Source: CAVVSD01 sp963757125 (lineage in GTDB: Bacteria > Actinomycetota > Thermoleophilia > Solirubrobacterales > Solirubrobacteraceae). From it: a stretch of 64,000 bases of DNA. The notes under the pieces were generated by a model that was given only the letters and a program-made list of their open reading frames with translations, was not told where the DNA came from and made no database searches. The stretch's first letter is position 1; each line of letters begins with the position of its first letter. Location of the stretch: assembly GCA_963757125.1 (NCBI GenBank), contig CAVWQP010000009.1, forward strand, positions 1,364,001 to 1,428,000, given 5' to 3'. Below are positions 23,424 through 32,231 of the stretch, piece after piece. Position numbers and translations under genes: made by a program.

Positions 23424-24432
23424 CGATGTCATCGAGCCCCCGCCGCAGGAAGAACCACGCGGGGATGCCCATCACGAGCGGGATCCAGAACAGCACGACG
23501 CGGTAGGCCAGGACCGCGGCCGTCGCCTCGGCGACAGGGATGCCGTAGACGATCAGCGTCCCGATGAGCCCGCCGTCGATGCCCCCGATGCCGCCGGGGA
23601 GCGGCAGGATGCCACCGATCTGGCCGCACAGGTAGGCCATGAGGACGATGATCAGCGGCGGCGAGAGGCCGAACGCGTGGAACGTCGCCAGCAGCACGAG
23701 GTTGTCGAACAGCCAGTAGCCGATCGCGCCGCCGATGAGCAGCGGATCCCTCTGCTTGAGGAGGCGCCCCGCCTCGCCGACCCCGTCGTACACGGCGGTC
23801 GCGACGGCCCGCACCTTCTTCCCTCCACGCGCACCCGCCTTCCCGAGGGCGCGCGCGGCGATCGGGACGCCGACGAGGATGCCCACGGCGATCGCCGTGC
23901 CCAGGATGGTCAGGGCGGGGGAGAGGTCGGGCCCGACGCCGAGCCACAGCAGGATGCCGATGATGGCGACCGCGACGAAGTTGACGGAGCTCTTGATGAG
24001 CAGGAACGCGACGCTGCGGCGCGCGACGGTCGCGACGGGCATGCCCGAGCGCGTCAGGATCCAGGCGCCGAGGGCCACCCCGCCGGCGCCGCTGGCCGGG
24101 ACGATCGAGCCGACGGCGATCTCCGACAGCGAGATCTCGAACGTCGAGCGCCAGGACATCCGCGGGCAGAACGCCGGGCGGAACATCGCGACGTACGACA
24201 GGCTCGACAGCACCTCGAGCAGGATCGCGAGCGCGATCCATCCCGGTGATGCGCGCTCCAGGATCTCGCGGACCGACCCCAGCCCCGGTGCGAGCAGCGC
24301 GATGAGCACCAGGACGACGATCGCCACGACGACGACGAGCCCGCGCCGGATGAGCCTCCCCGTGTCGAGCTCGTTGGGGATCTCGTGTGTGTCCGACGAC
24401 TCAGGATGGTGCTCGGGGGAGGTCGTGGACAC
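23392..24432 (-). CDS. Lysylphosphatidylglycerol synthase TM region/UPF0104 membrane protein
   Basis: A 346-residue integral membrane protein with about eight hydrophobic helices, of the flippase-like UPF0104/LPG_synthase_TM family. Typical motifs are VPASGAGGVALGAWILTRSG and LPLPGGIGGIDGGLIGTLIVYG. The N-terminal 30 residues are acidic and cytosolic. Family members translocate or modify lipids; there is no aminoacyl-transferase domain here, so only the membrane module is present. GTG 24432 follows TACGCT by 7 bases. Confidence 0.85.
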   Translation of the reverse strand: MSTTSPEHHPESSDTHEIPNELDTGRLIRRGLVVVVAIVVLVLIALLAPGLGSVREILERASPGWIALAILLEVLSSLSYVAMFRPAFCPRMSWRSTFEISLSEIAVGSIVPASGAGGVALGAWILTRSGMPVATVARRSVAFLLIKSSVNFVAVAIIGILLWLGVGPDLSPALTILGTAIAVGILVGVPIAARALGKAGARGGKKVRAVATAVYDGVGEAGRLLKQRDPLLIGGAIGYWLFDNLVLLATFHAFGLSPPLIIVLMAYLCGQIGGILPLPGGIGGIDGGLIGTLIVYGIPVAEATAAVLAYRVVLFWIPLVMGIPAWFFLRRGLDDIAREDLRAVDC

Positions 24433-24439
24433 CCTTTCG

Positions 24440-24445
24440 AGCGTA
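24440..24445 (-). promoter_or_regulatory. -10-like TACGCT before UPF0104 gene
   Basis: On the minus strand TACGCT ends 7 bases before GTG 24432; no Shine-Dalgarno. It faces the divergent LuxR-ATPase gene promoter 50 bases away. Confidence 0.5.
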
Positions 24446-24491
24446 GGCCCAGTGGCTCGTCGTATGTCCGGTCGCGCACACTTCCGTCGTC

Positions 24492-24497
24492 TAGGGT
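24492..24497 (+). promoter_or_regulatory. -10-like TAGGGT before LuxR-ATPase gene
   Basis: TAGGGT ends 10 bases before GTG 24508, allowing a leader of a few bases. Confidence 0.4.
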
Positions 24498-24507
24498 CGA
24501 GGTTGGT

Positions 24508-27135
24508 GTGGAGCTACTCGAGCGTGAGGACGAGCAGACACTCCTGAGATCGGCGGTCGACGCATCTCGCACGGAGGGGCGCGTCGTGGTCGTCGGCGGC
24601 GAGGCCGGGATCGGCAAGACCGCGCTGGTCGCGTCGGTCTGTGAGGAGGTCGGGTCGCGCCGCGTGCTGTGGGGCGCGTGCGACCCGCTCGTCACGCCGC
24701 GCACGCTCGGCCCGCTTCGCGACGTGGCGCGCGACGCCGGCGGTGCGCTGTCCGACGCGCTCGAGGCCGACGGATCGCGCGAGGCGCTCCTCGCCGCCGT
24801 CCTCGACGAGCTGACCCGCTCGCGGTCGATCCTCGTCGTCGAGGACGTGCACTGGGCTGACGACGCGACGCTCGATCTCGTCGCGCTCCTCGGACGACGT
24901 CTCGCGCGCGCCCGCGGGTGCCTCGTGATGACGTGCCGGAGCGAGGCGCTCACCGAGCGGCCGGAGGTCCGCAGGGCGCTCGGGGCGATCCCGCCCGAGG
25001 TCCTGCTCCGCATCGAGCCGGCGCCGCTCTCCGAGACGGCCGTCGGGACGCTCGCCCGCCGGGCCGGGCGATCCGCGCGTGACCTGCATCAGGTGTCGGG
25101 CGGCAACCCGTTCTTCGTCACCGAGGTGCTCGCCGCCCCGTCCGGCGCGGTCCCGGTCACGATCCGCGACGCCGTGGCCGTGCGCGTCGGCGCGCTCGGA
25201 CCGGAGGCGCGCGCGGTCACCGAGATCGCCGCCGTCGTCCCGGGTGCGACCGGGTTGGGCCTGCTCGCCGACACGGTGGCCGCGAGCCCTGCGGCCATCG
25301 ACGCCTGCGCTCGTGCGGGGATCCTCCAGGTCCGCGACGACGCCGTCGTCTTCCGCCACGACCTCGCCCGCCGGGCGGTCGAGAGCGAGATCGGCCCCGC
25401 TCGGCGCCGCGAGCTCGAGGGCACCGTCCTCCGCGCGCTGGAGGCGACCGATGGTGTCGATCCGGCCCGCCTCGCCCACCACGCCCGGCAGGCCGGAGAC
25501 ACCGTGGCGATCCGCCGGCACGCGCCTGTCGCCGCGCGCTCGGCGAGCGCCGCGGGCAGCCACCGCCAGGCGCTCGAGCACTGGGAGGCGGCGCTCGCGG
25601 CGGACGCGGGCGCCGTCGCGCTCGAGGGCGTCTCGGTCGAGGGCTACCTGTGCGGCGAGCTCACGCGGGCGCTCGAGGCGCGGCGCGCGCTGCTGCGGAT
25701 CCACGAGGCCGGGGAGGAGCCCAACCGCGTCGGGGAGGACCTGCGCTGGCTGTCGCGGATCCTGTGGTGGGCGGGTGAGGGCGCCGACGCGGCCGCGGCC
25801 GCCGACCAGGCGATCGCGGTGCTCGAGTCGCTCCCGGAGAGCCGCGAGCTCGCGATGGCGCTCAGCGGCCGGTCCCAGCTCCTCATGCTGAACGAGCGCC
25901 ACCTCGAGGCGATCGAGATCGGCAACCGTGCGATCGACCTGGCGCGGCGCATGGGCGACGCGGAGACCTACGCCCACGCGCTCACGAACGTCGGCACCGC
26001 CGTGCTCGGGCGCGTCGACCACGAGCGGGGCCGGTCCATGCTCGAGGACGCCTATGCGCGCGCCGTCGAGGCGGGGGAGGACGACCACGCGGCCCGCGCG
26101 CTCGTGAACCTCGCGACGTGCACGCTCATGCGCCGCCGCGACGACCTACGGGTCGAGCGCGACCTGGAGCGCGCGATCGCGTTCGCCGCCGAGCGCGACC
26201 TCGACGGCTACGTCCAGTACCTCCTGGGCGCCCGCTCGCACCTGCGCCTACGGCGGGGCGAGTGGGCGGAGGCGGAGGCCGACGCGAACGCCTCGATCGA
26301 CATGGGCGAGCACCGCGGCGTCAGCCTCTGCCCGGCGCTCATCGTGCTCGGCCGGCTGCAGTCGCGTCGCGGCGAGCCCGGGGCGACGGACACCCTCGAG
26401 GACGCGTGGGAGCGGGCGGTCTCCACCGGCGAGCTGCAGCGGCTCGCACCGGCCGCGGTGGGTCTCGCCGAGCACGCGTGGCTCGACGGCGACCTCGACG
26501 CCAGCGCCTCGGCGATCCAGCGCGCATGGCCGGTGGCGAACGAGCGCGACGACGACTGGGCGCGCGGCGAGCTCGCCTGGTGGCTGTGGCGCGCGGGCGA
26601 GCTCGAGGGCGCGCCGGAGGACCTCGCCTACCCGTACGCGCGGGCGATCGCCGGCGACTGGTCCGGGGCGGCGGAGGCGTGGACCGCGATCGGCTTCCCG
26701 TACGAGGCCGCCGAGATGCTGAGCGACGCGGAGGATCCGGATGCGCGCGTGCGTGCGCTGGCGGTCTTCGACGGCCTAGGCGCTGCGCGGTCCGCGTCGG
26801 CGCTGCGGCTGCGGCTGCGCGCCCTTGGCGTGCGCCGCATCCCGCGCGGTCCGCGCCCGGCGACGAGCGCCGGTCCCGCCGGCCTGACGCCGCGGCAGCT
26901 CGACGTCCTGGCCCTGCTCGCCGGGGGCGCGACGAACGCCGAGATCGCCCGGCAGCTCGTCATCACGCCGAAGACGGTCGACCACCACGTCTCAGCGGTG
27001 CTGGCGAAGCTCGGCGTGGCCTCGCGCCGGGAGGCGGCCGCCGCCGCGGCCGGGCTCGGCGTCGGGGTCAGCGCGCCTCCGGATCGACGCCCAGGACCGA
27101 CCGGCCTCCGTCCACCGGCACGATCGCCCCGTTGA
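24508..27135 (+). CDS. LuxR family regulator with N-terminal AAA ATPase (LAL type)
   Basis: An 875-residue large ATP-binding LuxR regulator. It starts MELLEREDEQTLLRSAVD. Walker A GGEAGIGKTAL lies at ~30-40 and Walker B ILVVEDVHWADD at ~108-119. A long TPR-like helical middle spans ~370-780, and a C-terminal LuxR HTH (LTPRQLDVLALLAGGATNAEIARQL) lies near 795-855. Such proteins usually activate nearby catabolic or secondary-metabolite genes in response to a ligand. Its last 68 bases overlap the convergent SDR gene. The start GTG is set by the family N-terminus. Confidence 0.9.
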   Translation: MELLEREDEQTLLRSAVDASRTEGRVVVVGGEAGIGKTALVASVCEEVGSRRVLWGACDPLVTPRTLGPLRDVARDAGGALSDALEADGSREALLAAVLDELTRSRSILVVEDVHWADDATLDLVALLGRRLARARGCLVMTCRSEALTERPEVRRALGAIPPEVLLRIEPAPLSETAVGTLARRAGRSARDLHQVSGGNPFFVTEVLAAPSGAVPVTIRDAVAVRVGALGPEARAVTEIAAVVPGATGLGLLADTVAASPAAIDACARAGILQVRDDAVVFRHDLARRAVESEIGPARRRELEGTVLRALEATDGVDPARLAHHARQAGDTVAIRRHAPVAARSASAAGSHRQALEHWEAALAADAGAVALEGVSVEGYLCGELTRALEARRALLRIHEAGEEPNRVGEDLRWLSRILWWAGEGADAAAAADQAIAVLESLPESRELAMALSGRSQLLMLNERHLEAIEIGNRAIDLARRMGDAETYAHALTNVGTAVLGRVDHERGRSMLEDAYARAVEAGEDDHAARALVNLATCTLMRRRDDLRVERDLERAIAFAAERDLDGYVQYLLGARSHLRLRRGEWAEAEADANASIDMGEHRGVSLCPALIVLGRLQSRRGEPGATDTLEDAWERAVSTGELQRLAPAAVGLAEHAWLDGDLDASASAIQRAWPVANERDDDWARGELAWWLWRAGELEGAPEDLAYPYARAIAGDWSGAAEAWTAIGFPYEAAEMLSDAEDPDARVRALAVFDGLGAARSASALRLRLRALGVRRIPRGPRPATSAGPAGLTPRQLDVLALLAGGATNAEIARQLVITPKTVDHHVSAVLAKLGVASRREAAAAAAGLGVGVSAPPDRRPGPTGLRPPARSPR

Positions 27136-27814
27136 CGTAGCTCGCCTCCGGCGACAGGAGGTGCGCGACGACCGCGGCGACCTCCTCGGCGCGGCCCACG
27201 CGACCGAGCGGATGCAGGTCGCGCATCTGATCGCCGACCTCGGGGTGCTCGGCGAGCAGATCGTCGTAACGGGCGTTCGCGATGGAGCCGAGCGCGACCG
27301 CGTTCGCGCGGATGCCGCGTGGCCCGTAGTCGACGGCGACGGCGCGGGTGAGGCCCTCGACCGCGGCCTTCGCCGTCGCGTAGGGCAGCGCGCCGCGCAC
27401 GGGTCGCTGCGCCTGGTGGGAGGAGACGTTGACGATCGCGCCGCCGGTGCCGGCGGCCAGGAAGCTGCGTACGGCGACCGCGCAGCCGGTGACGGCCAGG
27501 CCCAGGTTCAGCGCGACGAGGTCCAGGACCTCGTGCGGCGGCGCCTCGTGGAGCGCGAGGTCGCGGAACACGGCCGCGTTGTTCACCCAGCCGGTGAGCG
27601 CGCCGGAGGCACGCGCGGCGTCCGCGGCGCGCTGCGCCACCTCGGCGTCGCCCGCGTCGCCGCGGACCACCGTCGTCCCCGGATGCTCGTCCGCGTCGAG
27701 GTCGAGGACGACGACGTGGCCGTCCTGCGCGAGGCGCTCCACGATGGCGCGCCCGATGCCCTGCCCGCCGCCGGTGACGACGTAGGACAGCTTCGTGGTG
27801 CGCTGGGTGGTCAT
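27068..27814 (-). CDS. SDR family oxidoreductase
   Basis: A 248-residue short-chain dehydrogenase. NAD(P) motif TGGGQGIGRAI at ~15, NNAAV, catalytic Ser in NVSSHQAQ, and Tyr and Lys in LPYATAKAAVEG. The C-terminus is YVNGAIVPVDGG. An acidic residue after beta-2 (VVLDLDAD) favours NAD. Its 3' end overlaps the LuxR-ATPase gene in antisense orientation. It is divergent from the MopE-motif gene with 45 bases between starts. Substrate unknown. Confidence 0.88.
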   Translation of the reverse strand: MTTQRTTKLSYVVTGGGQGIGRAIVERLAQDGHVVVLDLDADEHPGTTVVRGDAGDAEVAQRAADAARASGALTGWVNNAAVFRDLALHEAPPHEVLDLVALNLGLAVTGCAVAVRSFLAAGTGGAIVNVSSHQAQRPVRGALPYATAKAAVEGLTRAVAVDYGPRGIRANAVALGSIANARYDDLLAEHPEVGDQMRDLHPLGRVGRAEEVAAVVAHLLSPEASYVNGAIVPVDGGRSVLGVDPEAR

Positions 27815-27842
27815 GAGGGTGGCTTTCGGCGCACGCGAGGCG

Positions 27843-27850
27843 TAGCGTAG
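27843..27850. promoter_or_regulatory. Overlapping divergent -10 elements, TAGCGT / TACGCT
   Basis: The stretch TAGCGTA reads TAGCGT on plus (27843-27848, 11 bases before ATG 27860) and TACGCT on minus (27850-27845, 30 bases before ATG 27814). It may serve both divergent genes. Confidence 0.4.
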
Positions 27851-27859
27851 GCAGCCCTG

Positions 27860-29242
27860 ATGCACGGACGCCTGGCTCGCGCGGCGCTGGTCACGCTGCT
27901 GATCCTCCTCGTCTCCGCCACGTCCGCGTCGGCGAGTGACGACTTCGCGTCGCCGAAGCCGCTGTTCCTGGGGACGGAGGACGCGACGGTCGACAACACC
28001 GCGGGAACCGTGCAGCCGGGGGAGACGCTGACGACCGCCCCGACGGCGTGTCCCGTCGACCACAGCGAGGCGTCGCGGACGATGTGGTGGTGGGTCAGTG
28101 GCACGGGCCGTCCCCTCACGATCACGACCGCCGGGTCGCCGTTCGACACGCACCTCGGGATCTTCCCGGGCGCCATCGACGGCGCCGCCGACTGCCAGGA
28201 CGGGGCGCCCACCGAGACGATCACCATCGACTCGGTCGCCGGCCAGATGTACCGCATCCAGGTCGGCAGCTGCGCGGTGAACCCGGTCCATGGGTGCTCG
28301 GGCGCTGCCAGCGGCGTGATCCACGTGAAGGCCACATCGCCGCCGCCGCCGAACGATCAGCGCGCCGCCGCGACGTCGCTCGCCTCGGGTCAGACGATCG
28401 CCGGCGACAACTACGCCTCGGGCGAGGAGTTCGGCGAGGTCGTCTCCTGCAGCCTCCTTCCCTACGGACGCACCGTCTGGTACCGGTTCACCGCCCCGAG
28501 CGTGGGCGGCGTGCGCTTCACGGTCACCGGCGCCAATCCGTCGCTCGCGGTGTTCAACACGACCGGTGAGCGACTCGGCTGCGACGCGACCCCCGGGGGC
28601 GATGCGCGCGTCTCGCTGGAGAAGGTGCCCCGGGGCGACCTGTGGGTGCAGGTCGGCGGCGTCGGCGCGCACGCGGGTCTCGTCGGCGACGCGATCCAGA
28701 GCACGTTCACCATCGGGGCGGCGTTCAGCCCGAGCACCGACAACGACGGGGACGGCGCCCCGAACAACCGCGACTGCCGACCCGACGACGCCAGCGTCCG
28801 GCCCGGCGCGAAGGACATCCCGCGCAACGGCGTCGACGAGGACTGCAGCGGCCGCGACGCCGCCTACCCCCGGATCAGCACGCGTACCAAGGTCGGCGTC
28901 AAGTTCCACGGGCGCTTCGCGCGGGTGACACGGCTCGTCGCGCGCGGCGTCCCCGCGGGCGCTCGGGTCCAGCTGCGCTGCTCGGGGCGCAGCTGCCCGT
29001 TCGCGCACACGCCGGCGGAGACGATCCCGCGCGCGAGCGCCGCGATGTCGCTCATGAACGCGAAGCTGCGCAAGGCGCGCATCCGGCCCGTCACGACGCT
29101 CGAGGTGCGCGTCACCCAGAGCGGGCGGGTGGGCAGGGTCGTCCGGTACCGCTTCGCGCGCCGCGGACGCAAGCCGGCCGAGCAGACGCTGTGCCTCGCG
29201 CCGGGGGCGACGACGCCGGCACGATGCACCACCGTCAGGTGA
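27860..29242 (+). CDS. Secreted protein with MopE-type metal-binding motif
   Basis: A 460-residue exported protein: signal peptide (~1-26), then two beta-sandwich-like domains (~30-155 and ~165-285) resembling bacterial pre-peptidase/discoidin-type repeats (MWWWVSGTGRPLTI, VWYRFTAPSVGG). At ~293-332 an Asp-rich stretch has the pattern DNDGDG, DCRPDD, PGAKD, NGVDEDCSG. This is the signature of MopE-like copper/calcium-binding proteins (established family). A basic C-terminal domain with two close Cys pairs follows. No cell-wall anchor is visible. The biological role is unknown. Confidence 0.78.
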   Translation: MHGRLARAALVTLLILLVSATSASASDDFASPKPLFLGTEDATVDNTAGTVQPGETLTTAPTACPVDHSEASRTMWWWVSGTGRPLTITTAGSPFDTHLGIFPGAIDGAADCQDGAPTETITIDSVAGQMYRIQVGSCAVNPVHGCSGAASGVIHVKATSPPPPNDQRAAATSLASGQTIAGDNYASGEEFGEVVSCSLLPYGRTVWYRFTAPSVGGVRFTVTGANPSLAVFNTTGERLGCDATPGGDARVSLEKVPRGDLWVQVGGVGAHAGLVGDAIQSTFTIGAAFSPSTDNDGDGAPNNRDCRPDDASVRPGAKDIPRNGVDEDCSGRDAAYPRISTRTKVGVKFHGRFARVTRLVARGVPAGARVQLRCSGRSCPFAHTPAETIPRASAAMSLMNAKLRKARIRPVTTLEVRVTQSGRVGRVVRYRFARRGRKPAEQTLCLAPGATTPARCTTVR

Positions 29243-29252
29243 CGTCGCGCAT

Positions 29253-29258
29253 TAGGGT
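29253..29258 (+). promoter_or_regulatory. -10-like TAGGGT before luciferase-like monooxygenase
   Basis: TAGGGT ends 6 bases before ATG 29265; no Shine-Dalgarno. Confidence 0.5.
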
Positions 29259-29264
29259 CCGCCC

Positions 29265-30440
29265 ATGACCACTCCGACCGCCGTCGACCGCGAGGCTCTG
29301 CGGCTCGGCGCCTTCATGCCCCCGTGGCTGCTGCCGCTGGACATCGATCCGACGCGTGCCATCCGCGGGCAGCTCGAGACCGTCGAGTACCTCGAGCGCA
29401 TCGGCTTCGCCGAGGCCTGGATCGGTGAGCACCACTCCGGCGGCGTCGAGCTCATCTCCTCGCCGGAGATGTTCATCGCGGCGGCGATCGAGCGCACGAG
29501 CCGGATCCGGCTCGGCACGGGCGTCATCTCGTTGCCGTACCACAACCCGCTCACGGTGGCCGACCGCGTGGTCCAGCTCGACCACCAGGCCCAGGGCCGC
29601 GCGATGTTCGGCTTCGGTCCGGGTCTGCTCCCGTCCGACGCGATGATGCTCGGCATCCCGAGCACCGAGCAGCGTGGCCGCCTCACCGAGGGGCTGGACG
29701 TCGTGCTGCGGCTGCTCGGCGGCGAGGTCGTCACCCAGAGCTCGGAGTGGTTCGAGCTGCAGGACGCGCAGCTGCACATCGGCCCGCACACCCATCCGCG
29801 GCCCGAGATCGTGGTCGCGAGCGCCATCACGCCGTCCGGCGGCAAGACGGCAGGACGCTTCGGCCTCGGCATGCTCTGCGTCGCGGCGTCCACCGGGCCG
29901 GGCTACGACGTCCTCGACGTCAACTGGCAGGTCGCCAACGACGTCGCCGCCGAGCACGGCCACGTCATGGACCGCTCGGCCCTGCGCCTCGTGGCGCCCG
30001 GCCACGTCGCAGAGACGCGCGACCAGGCGATCGCGGAGATCACCGACGGGTTCCACCGCTGGGACTCGCACATGCGCGACGTCATCGAGGGCGGCGGCGA
30101 GATCCTCGGCCTCGGCAGCATGGAGCAGCTGCTGGAGGGCGGCGCGATCGTCGGCAGCATCGACGATGCCGTCGAGTCGCTCGAGAGCTACTGGGAGAAG
30201 TCCGGCGGCTTCGGCGCGATCCTCTACCAGCTCACGCCCTGGGCCAGCGAGGAGGACCAGCGCCGCTCGCTGAAGCGCTTCGCCGAGGAGGTCATGCCGC
30301 GCTTCACCGGTCGCTCACGCCTGCGCCACGCCTCGCACGAGCGCAGCGCGCGCAACAAGGACGAGCTCAGCGCGCGAGCCAAGGCCGGCGCCGAGAAGGC
30401 GATCCTCGAGCACTTCCAACCGGCTACACCGGGTTCGTGA
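29265..30440 (+). CDS. Luciferase-like flavin monooxygenase (limonene monooxygenase-like)
   Basis: A 391-residue luciferase-family TIM barrel of the two-component FMN monooxygenase type. Features: GFAEAWIGEHHSGG, IRLGTGVISLPYHNPL, QGRAMFGFGPGLLPSDAMMLG and HPRPEIVVASAITPSGG. Similarity in style to limonene 1,2-monooxygenase and alkane monooxygenase LadA-like proteins; the true substrate is unknown. No flavin reductase is adjacent. Its last 17 bases overlap the end of convergent pobA. Confidence 0.87.
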   Translation: MTTPTAVDREALRLGAFMPPWLLPLDIDPTRAIRGQLETVEYLERIGFAEAWIGEHHSGGVELISSPEMFIAAAIERTSRIRLGTGVISLPYHNPLTVADRVVQLDHQAQGRAMFGFGPGLLPSDAMMLGIPSTEQRGRLTEGLDVVLRLLGGEVVTQSSEWFELQDAQLHIGPHTHPRPEIVVASAITPSGGKTAGRFGLGMLCVAASTGPGYDVLDVNWQVANDVAAEHGHVMDRSALRLVAPGHVAETRDQAIAEITDGFHRWDSHMRDVIEGGGEILGLGSMEQLLEGGAIVGSIDDAVESLESYWEKSGGFGAILYQLTPWASEEDQRRSLKRFAEEVMPRFTGRSRLRHASHERSARNKDELSARAKAGAEKAILEHFQPATPGS

Positions 30441-31665
30441 GCCCCTCGAGCGACGGCAGCTCGAGCGGCAGGCCGACGTAGTTCTCGGCCAGCGAGGTCG
30501 AGCCGGCGGTCGAGCCCGTGACGTAGTCGAGCTCGGCCTGCTGCACGCGCAGCTGGAACGGGTCGTTGCCCGGGTGCCGGTGCAGCGTGCTCGTCATCCA
30601 CCAGGAGAAGCGCTGCGCCTTCCAGGCGCGGCGCAGGCAGATGTCGCTGTAGCGGTCGAGGATCTCCGTCGAGCCGGTGCGGAACCTCTGGATCAGCCCG
30701 CGGGTGAGCACGCGGACGTCGGCGACGGCGAGGTTCATGCCCTTCGCACCGGTCGGGGGCACGATGTGCGCCGCGTCGCCCGCGAGGTACAGGTTGCCGT
30801 GCTGCATCGTGCTCGACACGAAGCTGCGCATCCCGACGATGCTCTTGTCGATGATCGCCCCCTCGACGAGCCGGGCGCCGCTGACGGTCTCCACGCGGGT
30901 GTGGAGCTCCTCCCAGATGCGCTCGTCGGGCCAGTTGTCGACGGAGTCGTCGGGCTCGACCTGCAGGTACATGCGCTGCAGCGTGGGGGAGCGCGTGCTG
31001 ATGAGCGAGAAGCCGCGGTCGTGCAGGGCGTAGATCAGCTCCTCCGACGACGGCGCCGCCTCGACGAGGATCCCGAACCAGGCGAAGGGGTAGATGCGCT
31101 CGAACTCCGTGCGGATGCTCTGCGGGATCGCCTGCCGGGCGGGGCCCCAGTAGCCGTCGCACCCCGCGACGACGTCGCAGGTGAGCTCCTCGAGCTCGCC
31201 GCTGCGCTGCAGCCGGACCTCGTCGGTGAAGGGCCCCGTCCGGAAGCGGACGGTGGAGCGGTCGGTCTCGATGCCGTCGATCTCGACCGCCTGTGCCTCC
31301 CAGATGATCTGGCCGCCCGCCTCGACGCGCGCCGTGTTGAGATCCTTGACCACCTCGTGCTGCCCGTAGAGCGTGATCGACCGCCCGCCCGTCAGCTCCT
31401 CGAAGTCGATGCGGTGGTGGCGACCGGACCAGCGCAGCTCGATGCCGTGGTGCACCGAGCCCTGCTCGGTCATCCGGTCGCCGACGCCGGTGTCGCGCAG
31501 CAGCTGTGCGACGTGGTCCTCGAGCACGCCGGCGCGGATGGTCGTCTCGATCGACTCTCGGCTGCGGGCGTCGAGCACGACGGAGTCGATCCCCTCGAGC
31601 GCCAGGAGGTGCGAGAGGAGCAGTCCGGCGGGTCCCCCGCCCAGGATCCCCACCTGTGTGTGCAT
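30424..31665 (-). CDS. pobA: 4-hydroxybenzoate 3-monooxygenase
   Basis: A 413-residue flavoprotein hydroxylase converting 4-hydroxybenzoate to protocatechuate. Starts MHTQVGILGGGPAGLLLSHLL with the FAD dinucleotide fold. It has the DG-type segment CDVVAGCDGYWGP and the second FAD motif LAGDAAHIVPPTGAKGMNLA, and ends like PobA proteins. ATG 31665 is preferred over ATG 31707 because TAGCGT precedes it and the flavin fold begins at once. No protocatechuate pathway genes follow; it is divergent from a MaoC-SDR pair. Confidence 0.9.
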   Translation of the reverse strand: MHTQVGILGGGPAGLLLSHLLALEGIDSVVLDARSRESIETTIRAGVLEDHVAQLLRDTGVGDRMTEQGSVHHGIELRWSGRHHRIDFEELTGGRSITLYGQHEVVKDLNTARVEAGGQIIWEAQAVEIDGIETDRSTVRFRTGPFTDEVRLQRSGELEELTCDVVAGCDGYWGPARQAIPQSIRTEFERIYPFAWFGILVEAAPSSEELIYALHDRGFSLISTRSPTLQRMYLQVEPDDSVDNWPDERIWEELHTRVETVSGARLVEGAIIDKSIVGMRSFVSSTMQHGNLYLAGDAAHIVPPTGAKGMNLAVADVRVLTRGLIQRFRTGSTEILDRYSDICLRRAWKAQRFSWWMTSTLHRHPGNDPFQLRVQQAELDYVTGSTAGSTSLAENYVGLPLELPSLEGLTNPV

Positions 31666-31672
31666 CGCGGCG

Positions 31673-31678
31673 ACGCTA
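31673..31678 (-). promoter_or_regulatory. -10-like TAGCGT before pobA
   Basis: On the minus strand TAGCGT ends 7 bases before ATG 31665. Confidence 0.5.
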
Positions 31679-31711
31679 CTACGCGGTGTGTCGCCGTGCT
31701 TGAACAACGAG

Positions 31712-31728
31712 TTAGGTTTCCTTACATT
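31712..31728 (+). promoter_or_regulatory. Near-palindrome TTAGGTTTCCTTA and -10 TACATT
   Basis: TTAGG-TTT-CCTTA (31712-31724, one mismatch) overlaps a TACATT hexamer (31723-31728), 24 bases before ATG 31752. Candidate operator and promoter for the MaoC-SDR operon. A MarR gene downstream could supply the regulator; a partial resemblance to iron-regulator boxes is also noted. Confidence 0.4.
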
Positions 31729-31751
31729 GAACGCTCCCGACAGGAGGAGCC

Positions 31752-32231
31752 ATGAGCACCCAGGAGAGTCCGGCGGGAGCGGGTCTGGTGACGGACGTCG
31801 CCGACCTGGCCGCCCACGTCGGCGAGGAGCTGGGCCACACGGAGTGGCAGGAGATGACGCAGGAGCGCGTCAACCAGTTCGCCGACGTCACCGATGACCA
31901 CAACTTCATCCACGTCGATCCCGAGCGCGCGAAGGAGACCGTCTTCGGCGGCACGATCGCGCACGGGTTCCTGACGCTGTCGATGCTGGCCCCGATCTCG
32001 CAGCGGCTGCTGAGCGTCACGGGGGCGAAGGCGAGCATCAACTACGGCACCGACAAGGTGCGCTTCCCGGCGCCCCTGCCGGTGGGAGCGCAGTTCCGCG
32101 GCAGCGGCGTCCTGACAGAGGTCTCCGACGTCAAGGGCGGTGTGCAGGCGAAGGCGACGTTCTCGATCGAGGTCAAGGACGCCCCGAAGCCCGCGCTCGT
32201 CGCCGAGTGCCTGTTCCGGTTCTTCACATGA
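31752..32231 (+). CDS. MaoC family (R)-specific enoyl-CoA hydratase
   Basis: A 159-residue hot-dog fold hydratase. The active-site motif is FADVTDDHNFIHVDPERA followed by FGGTIAHGFLTLSML, with the expected Asp and His. It would add water to 2-enoyl-CoA. ATG 31752 has GGAGG 5 bases upstream. The stop overlaps the SDR start (ATGA). A MaoC hydratase with an SDR dehydrogenase mimics the two steps of multifunctional peroxisomal-type beta-oxidation enzymes. Confidence 0.9.
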   Translation: MSTQESPAGAGLVTDVADLAAHVGEELGHTEWQEMTQERVNQFADVTDDHNFIHVDPERAKETVFGGTIAHGFLTLSMLAPISQRLLSVTGAKASINYGTDKVRFPAPLPVGAQFRGSGVLTEVSDVKGGVQAKATFSIEVKDAPKPALVAECLFRFFT

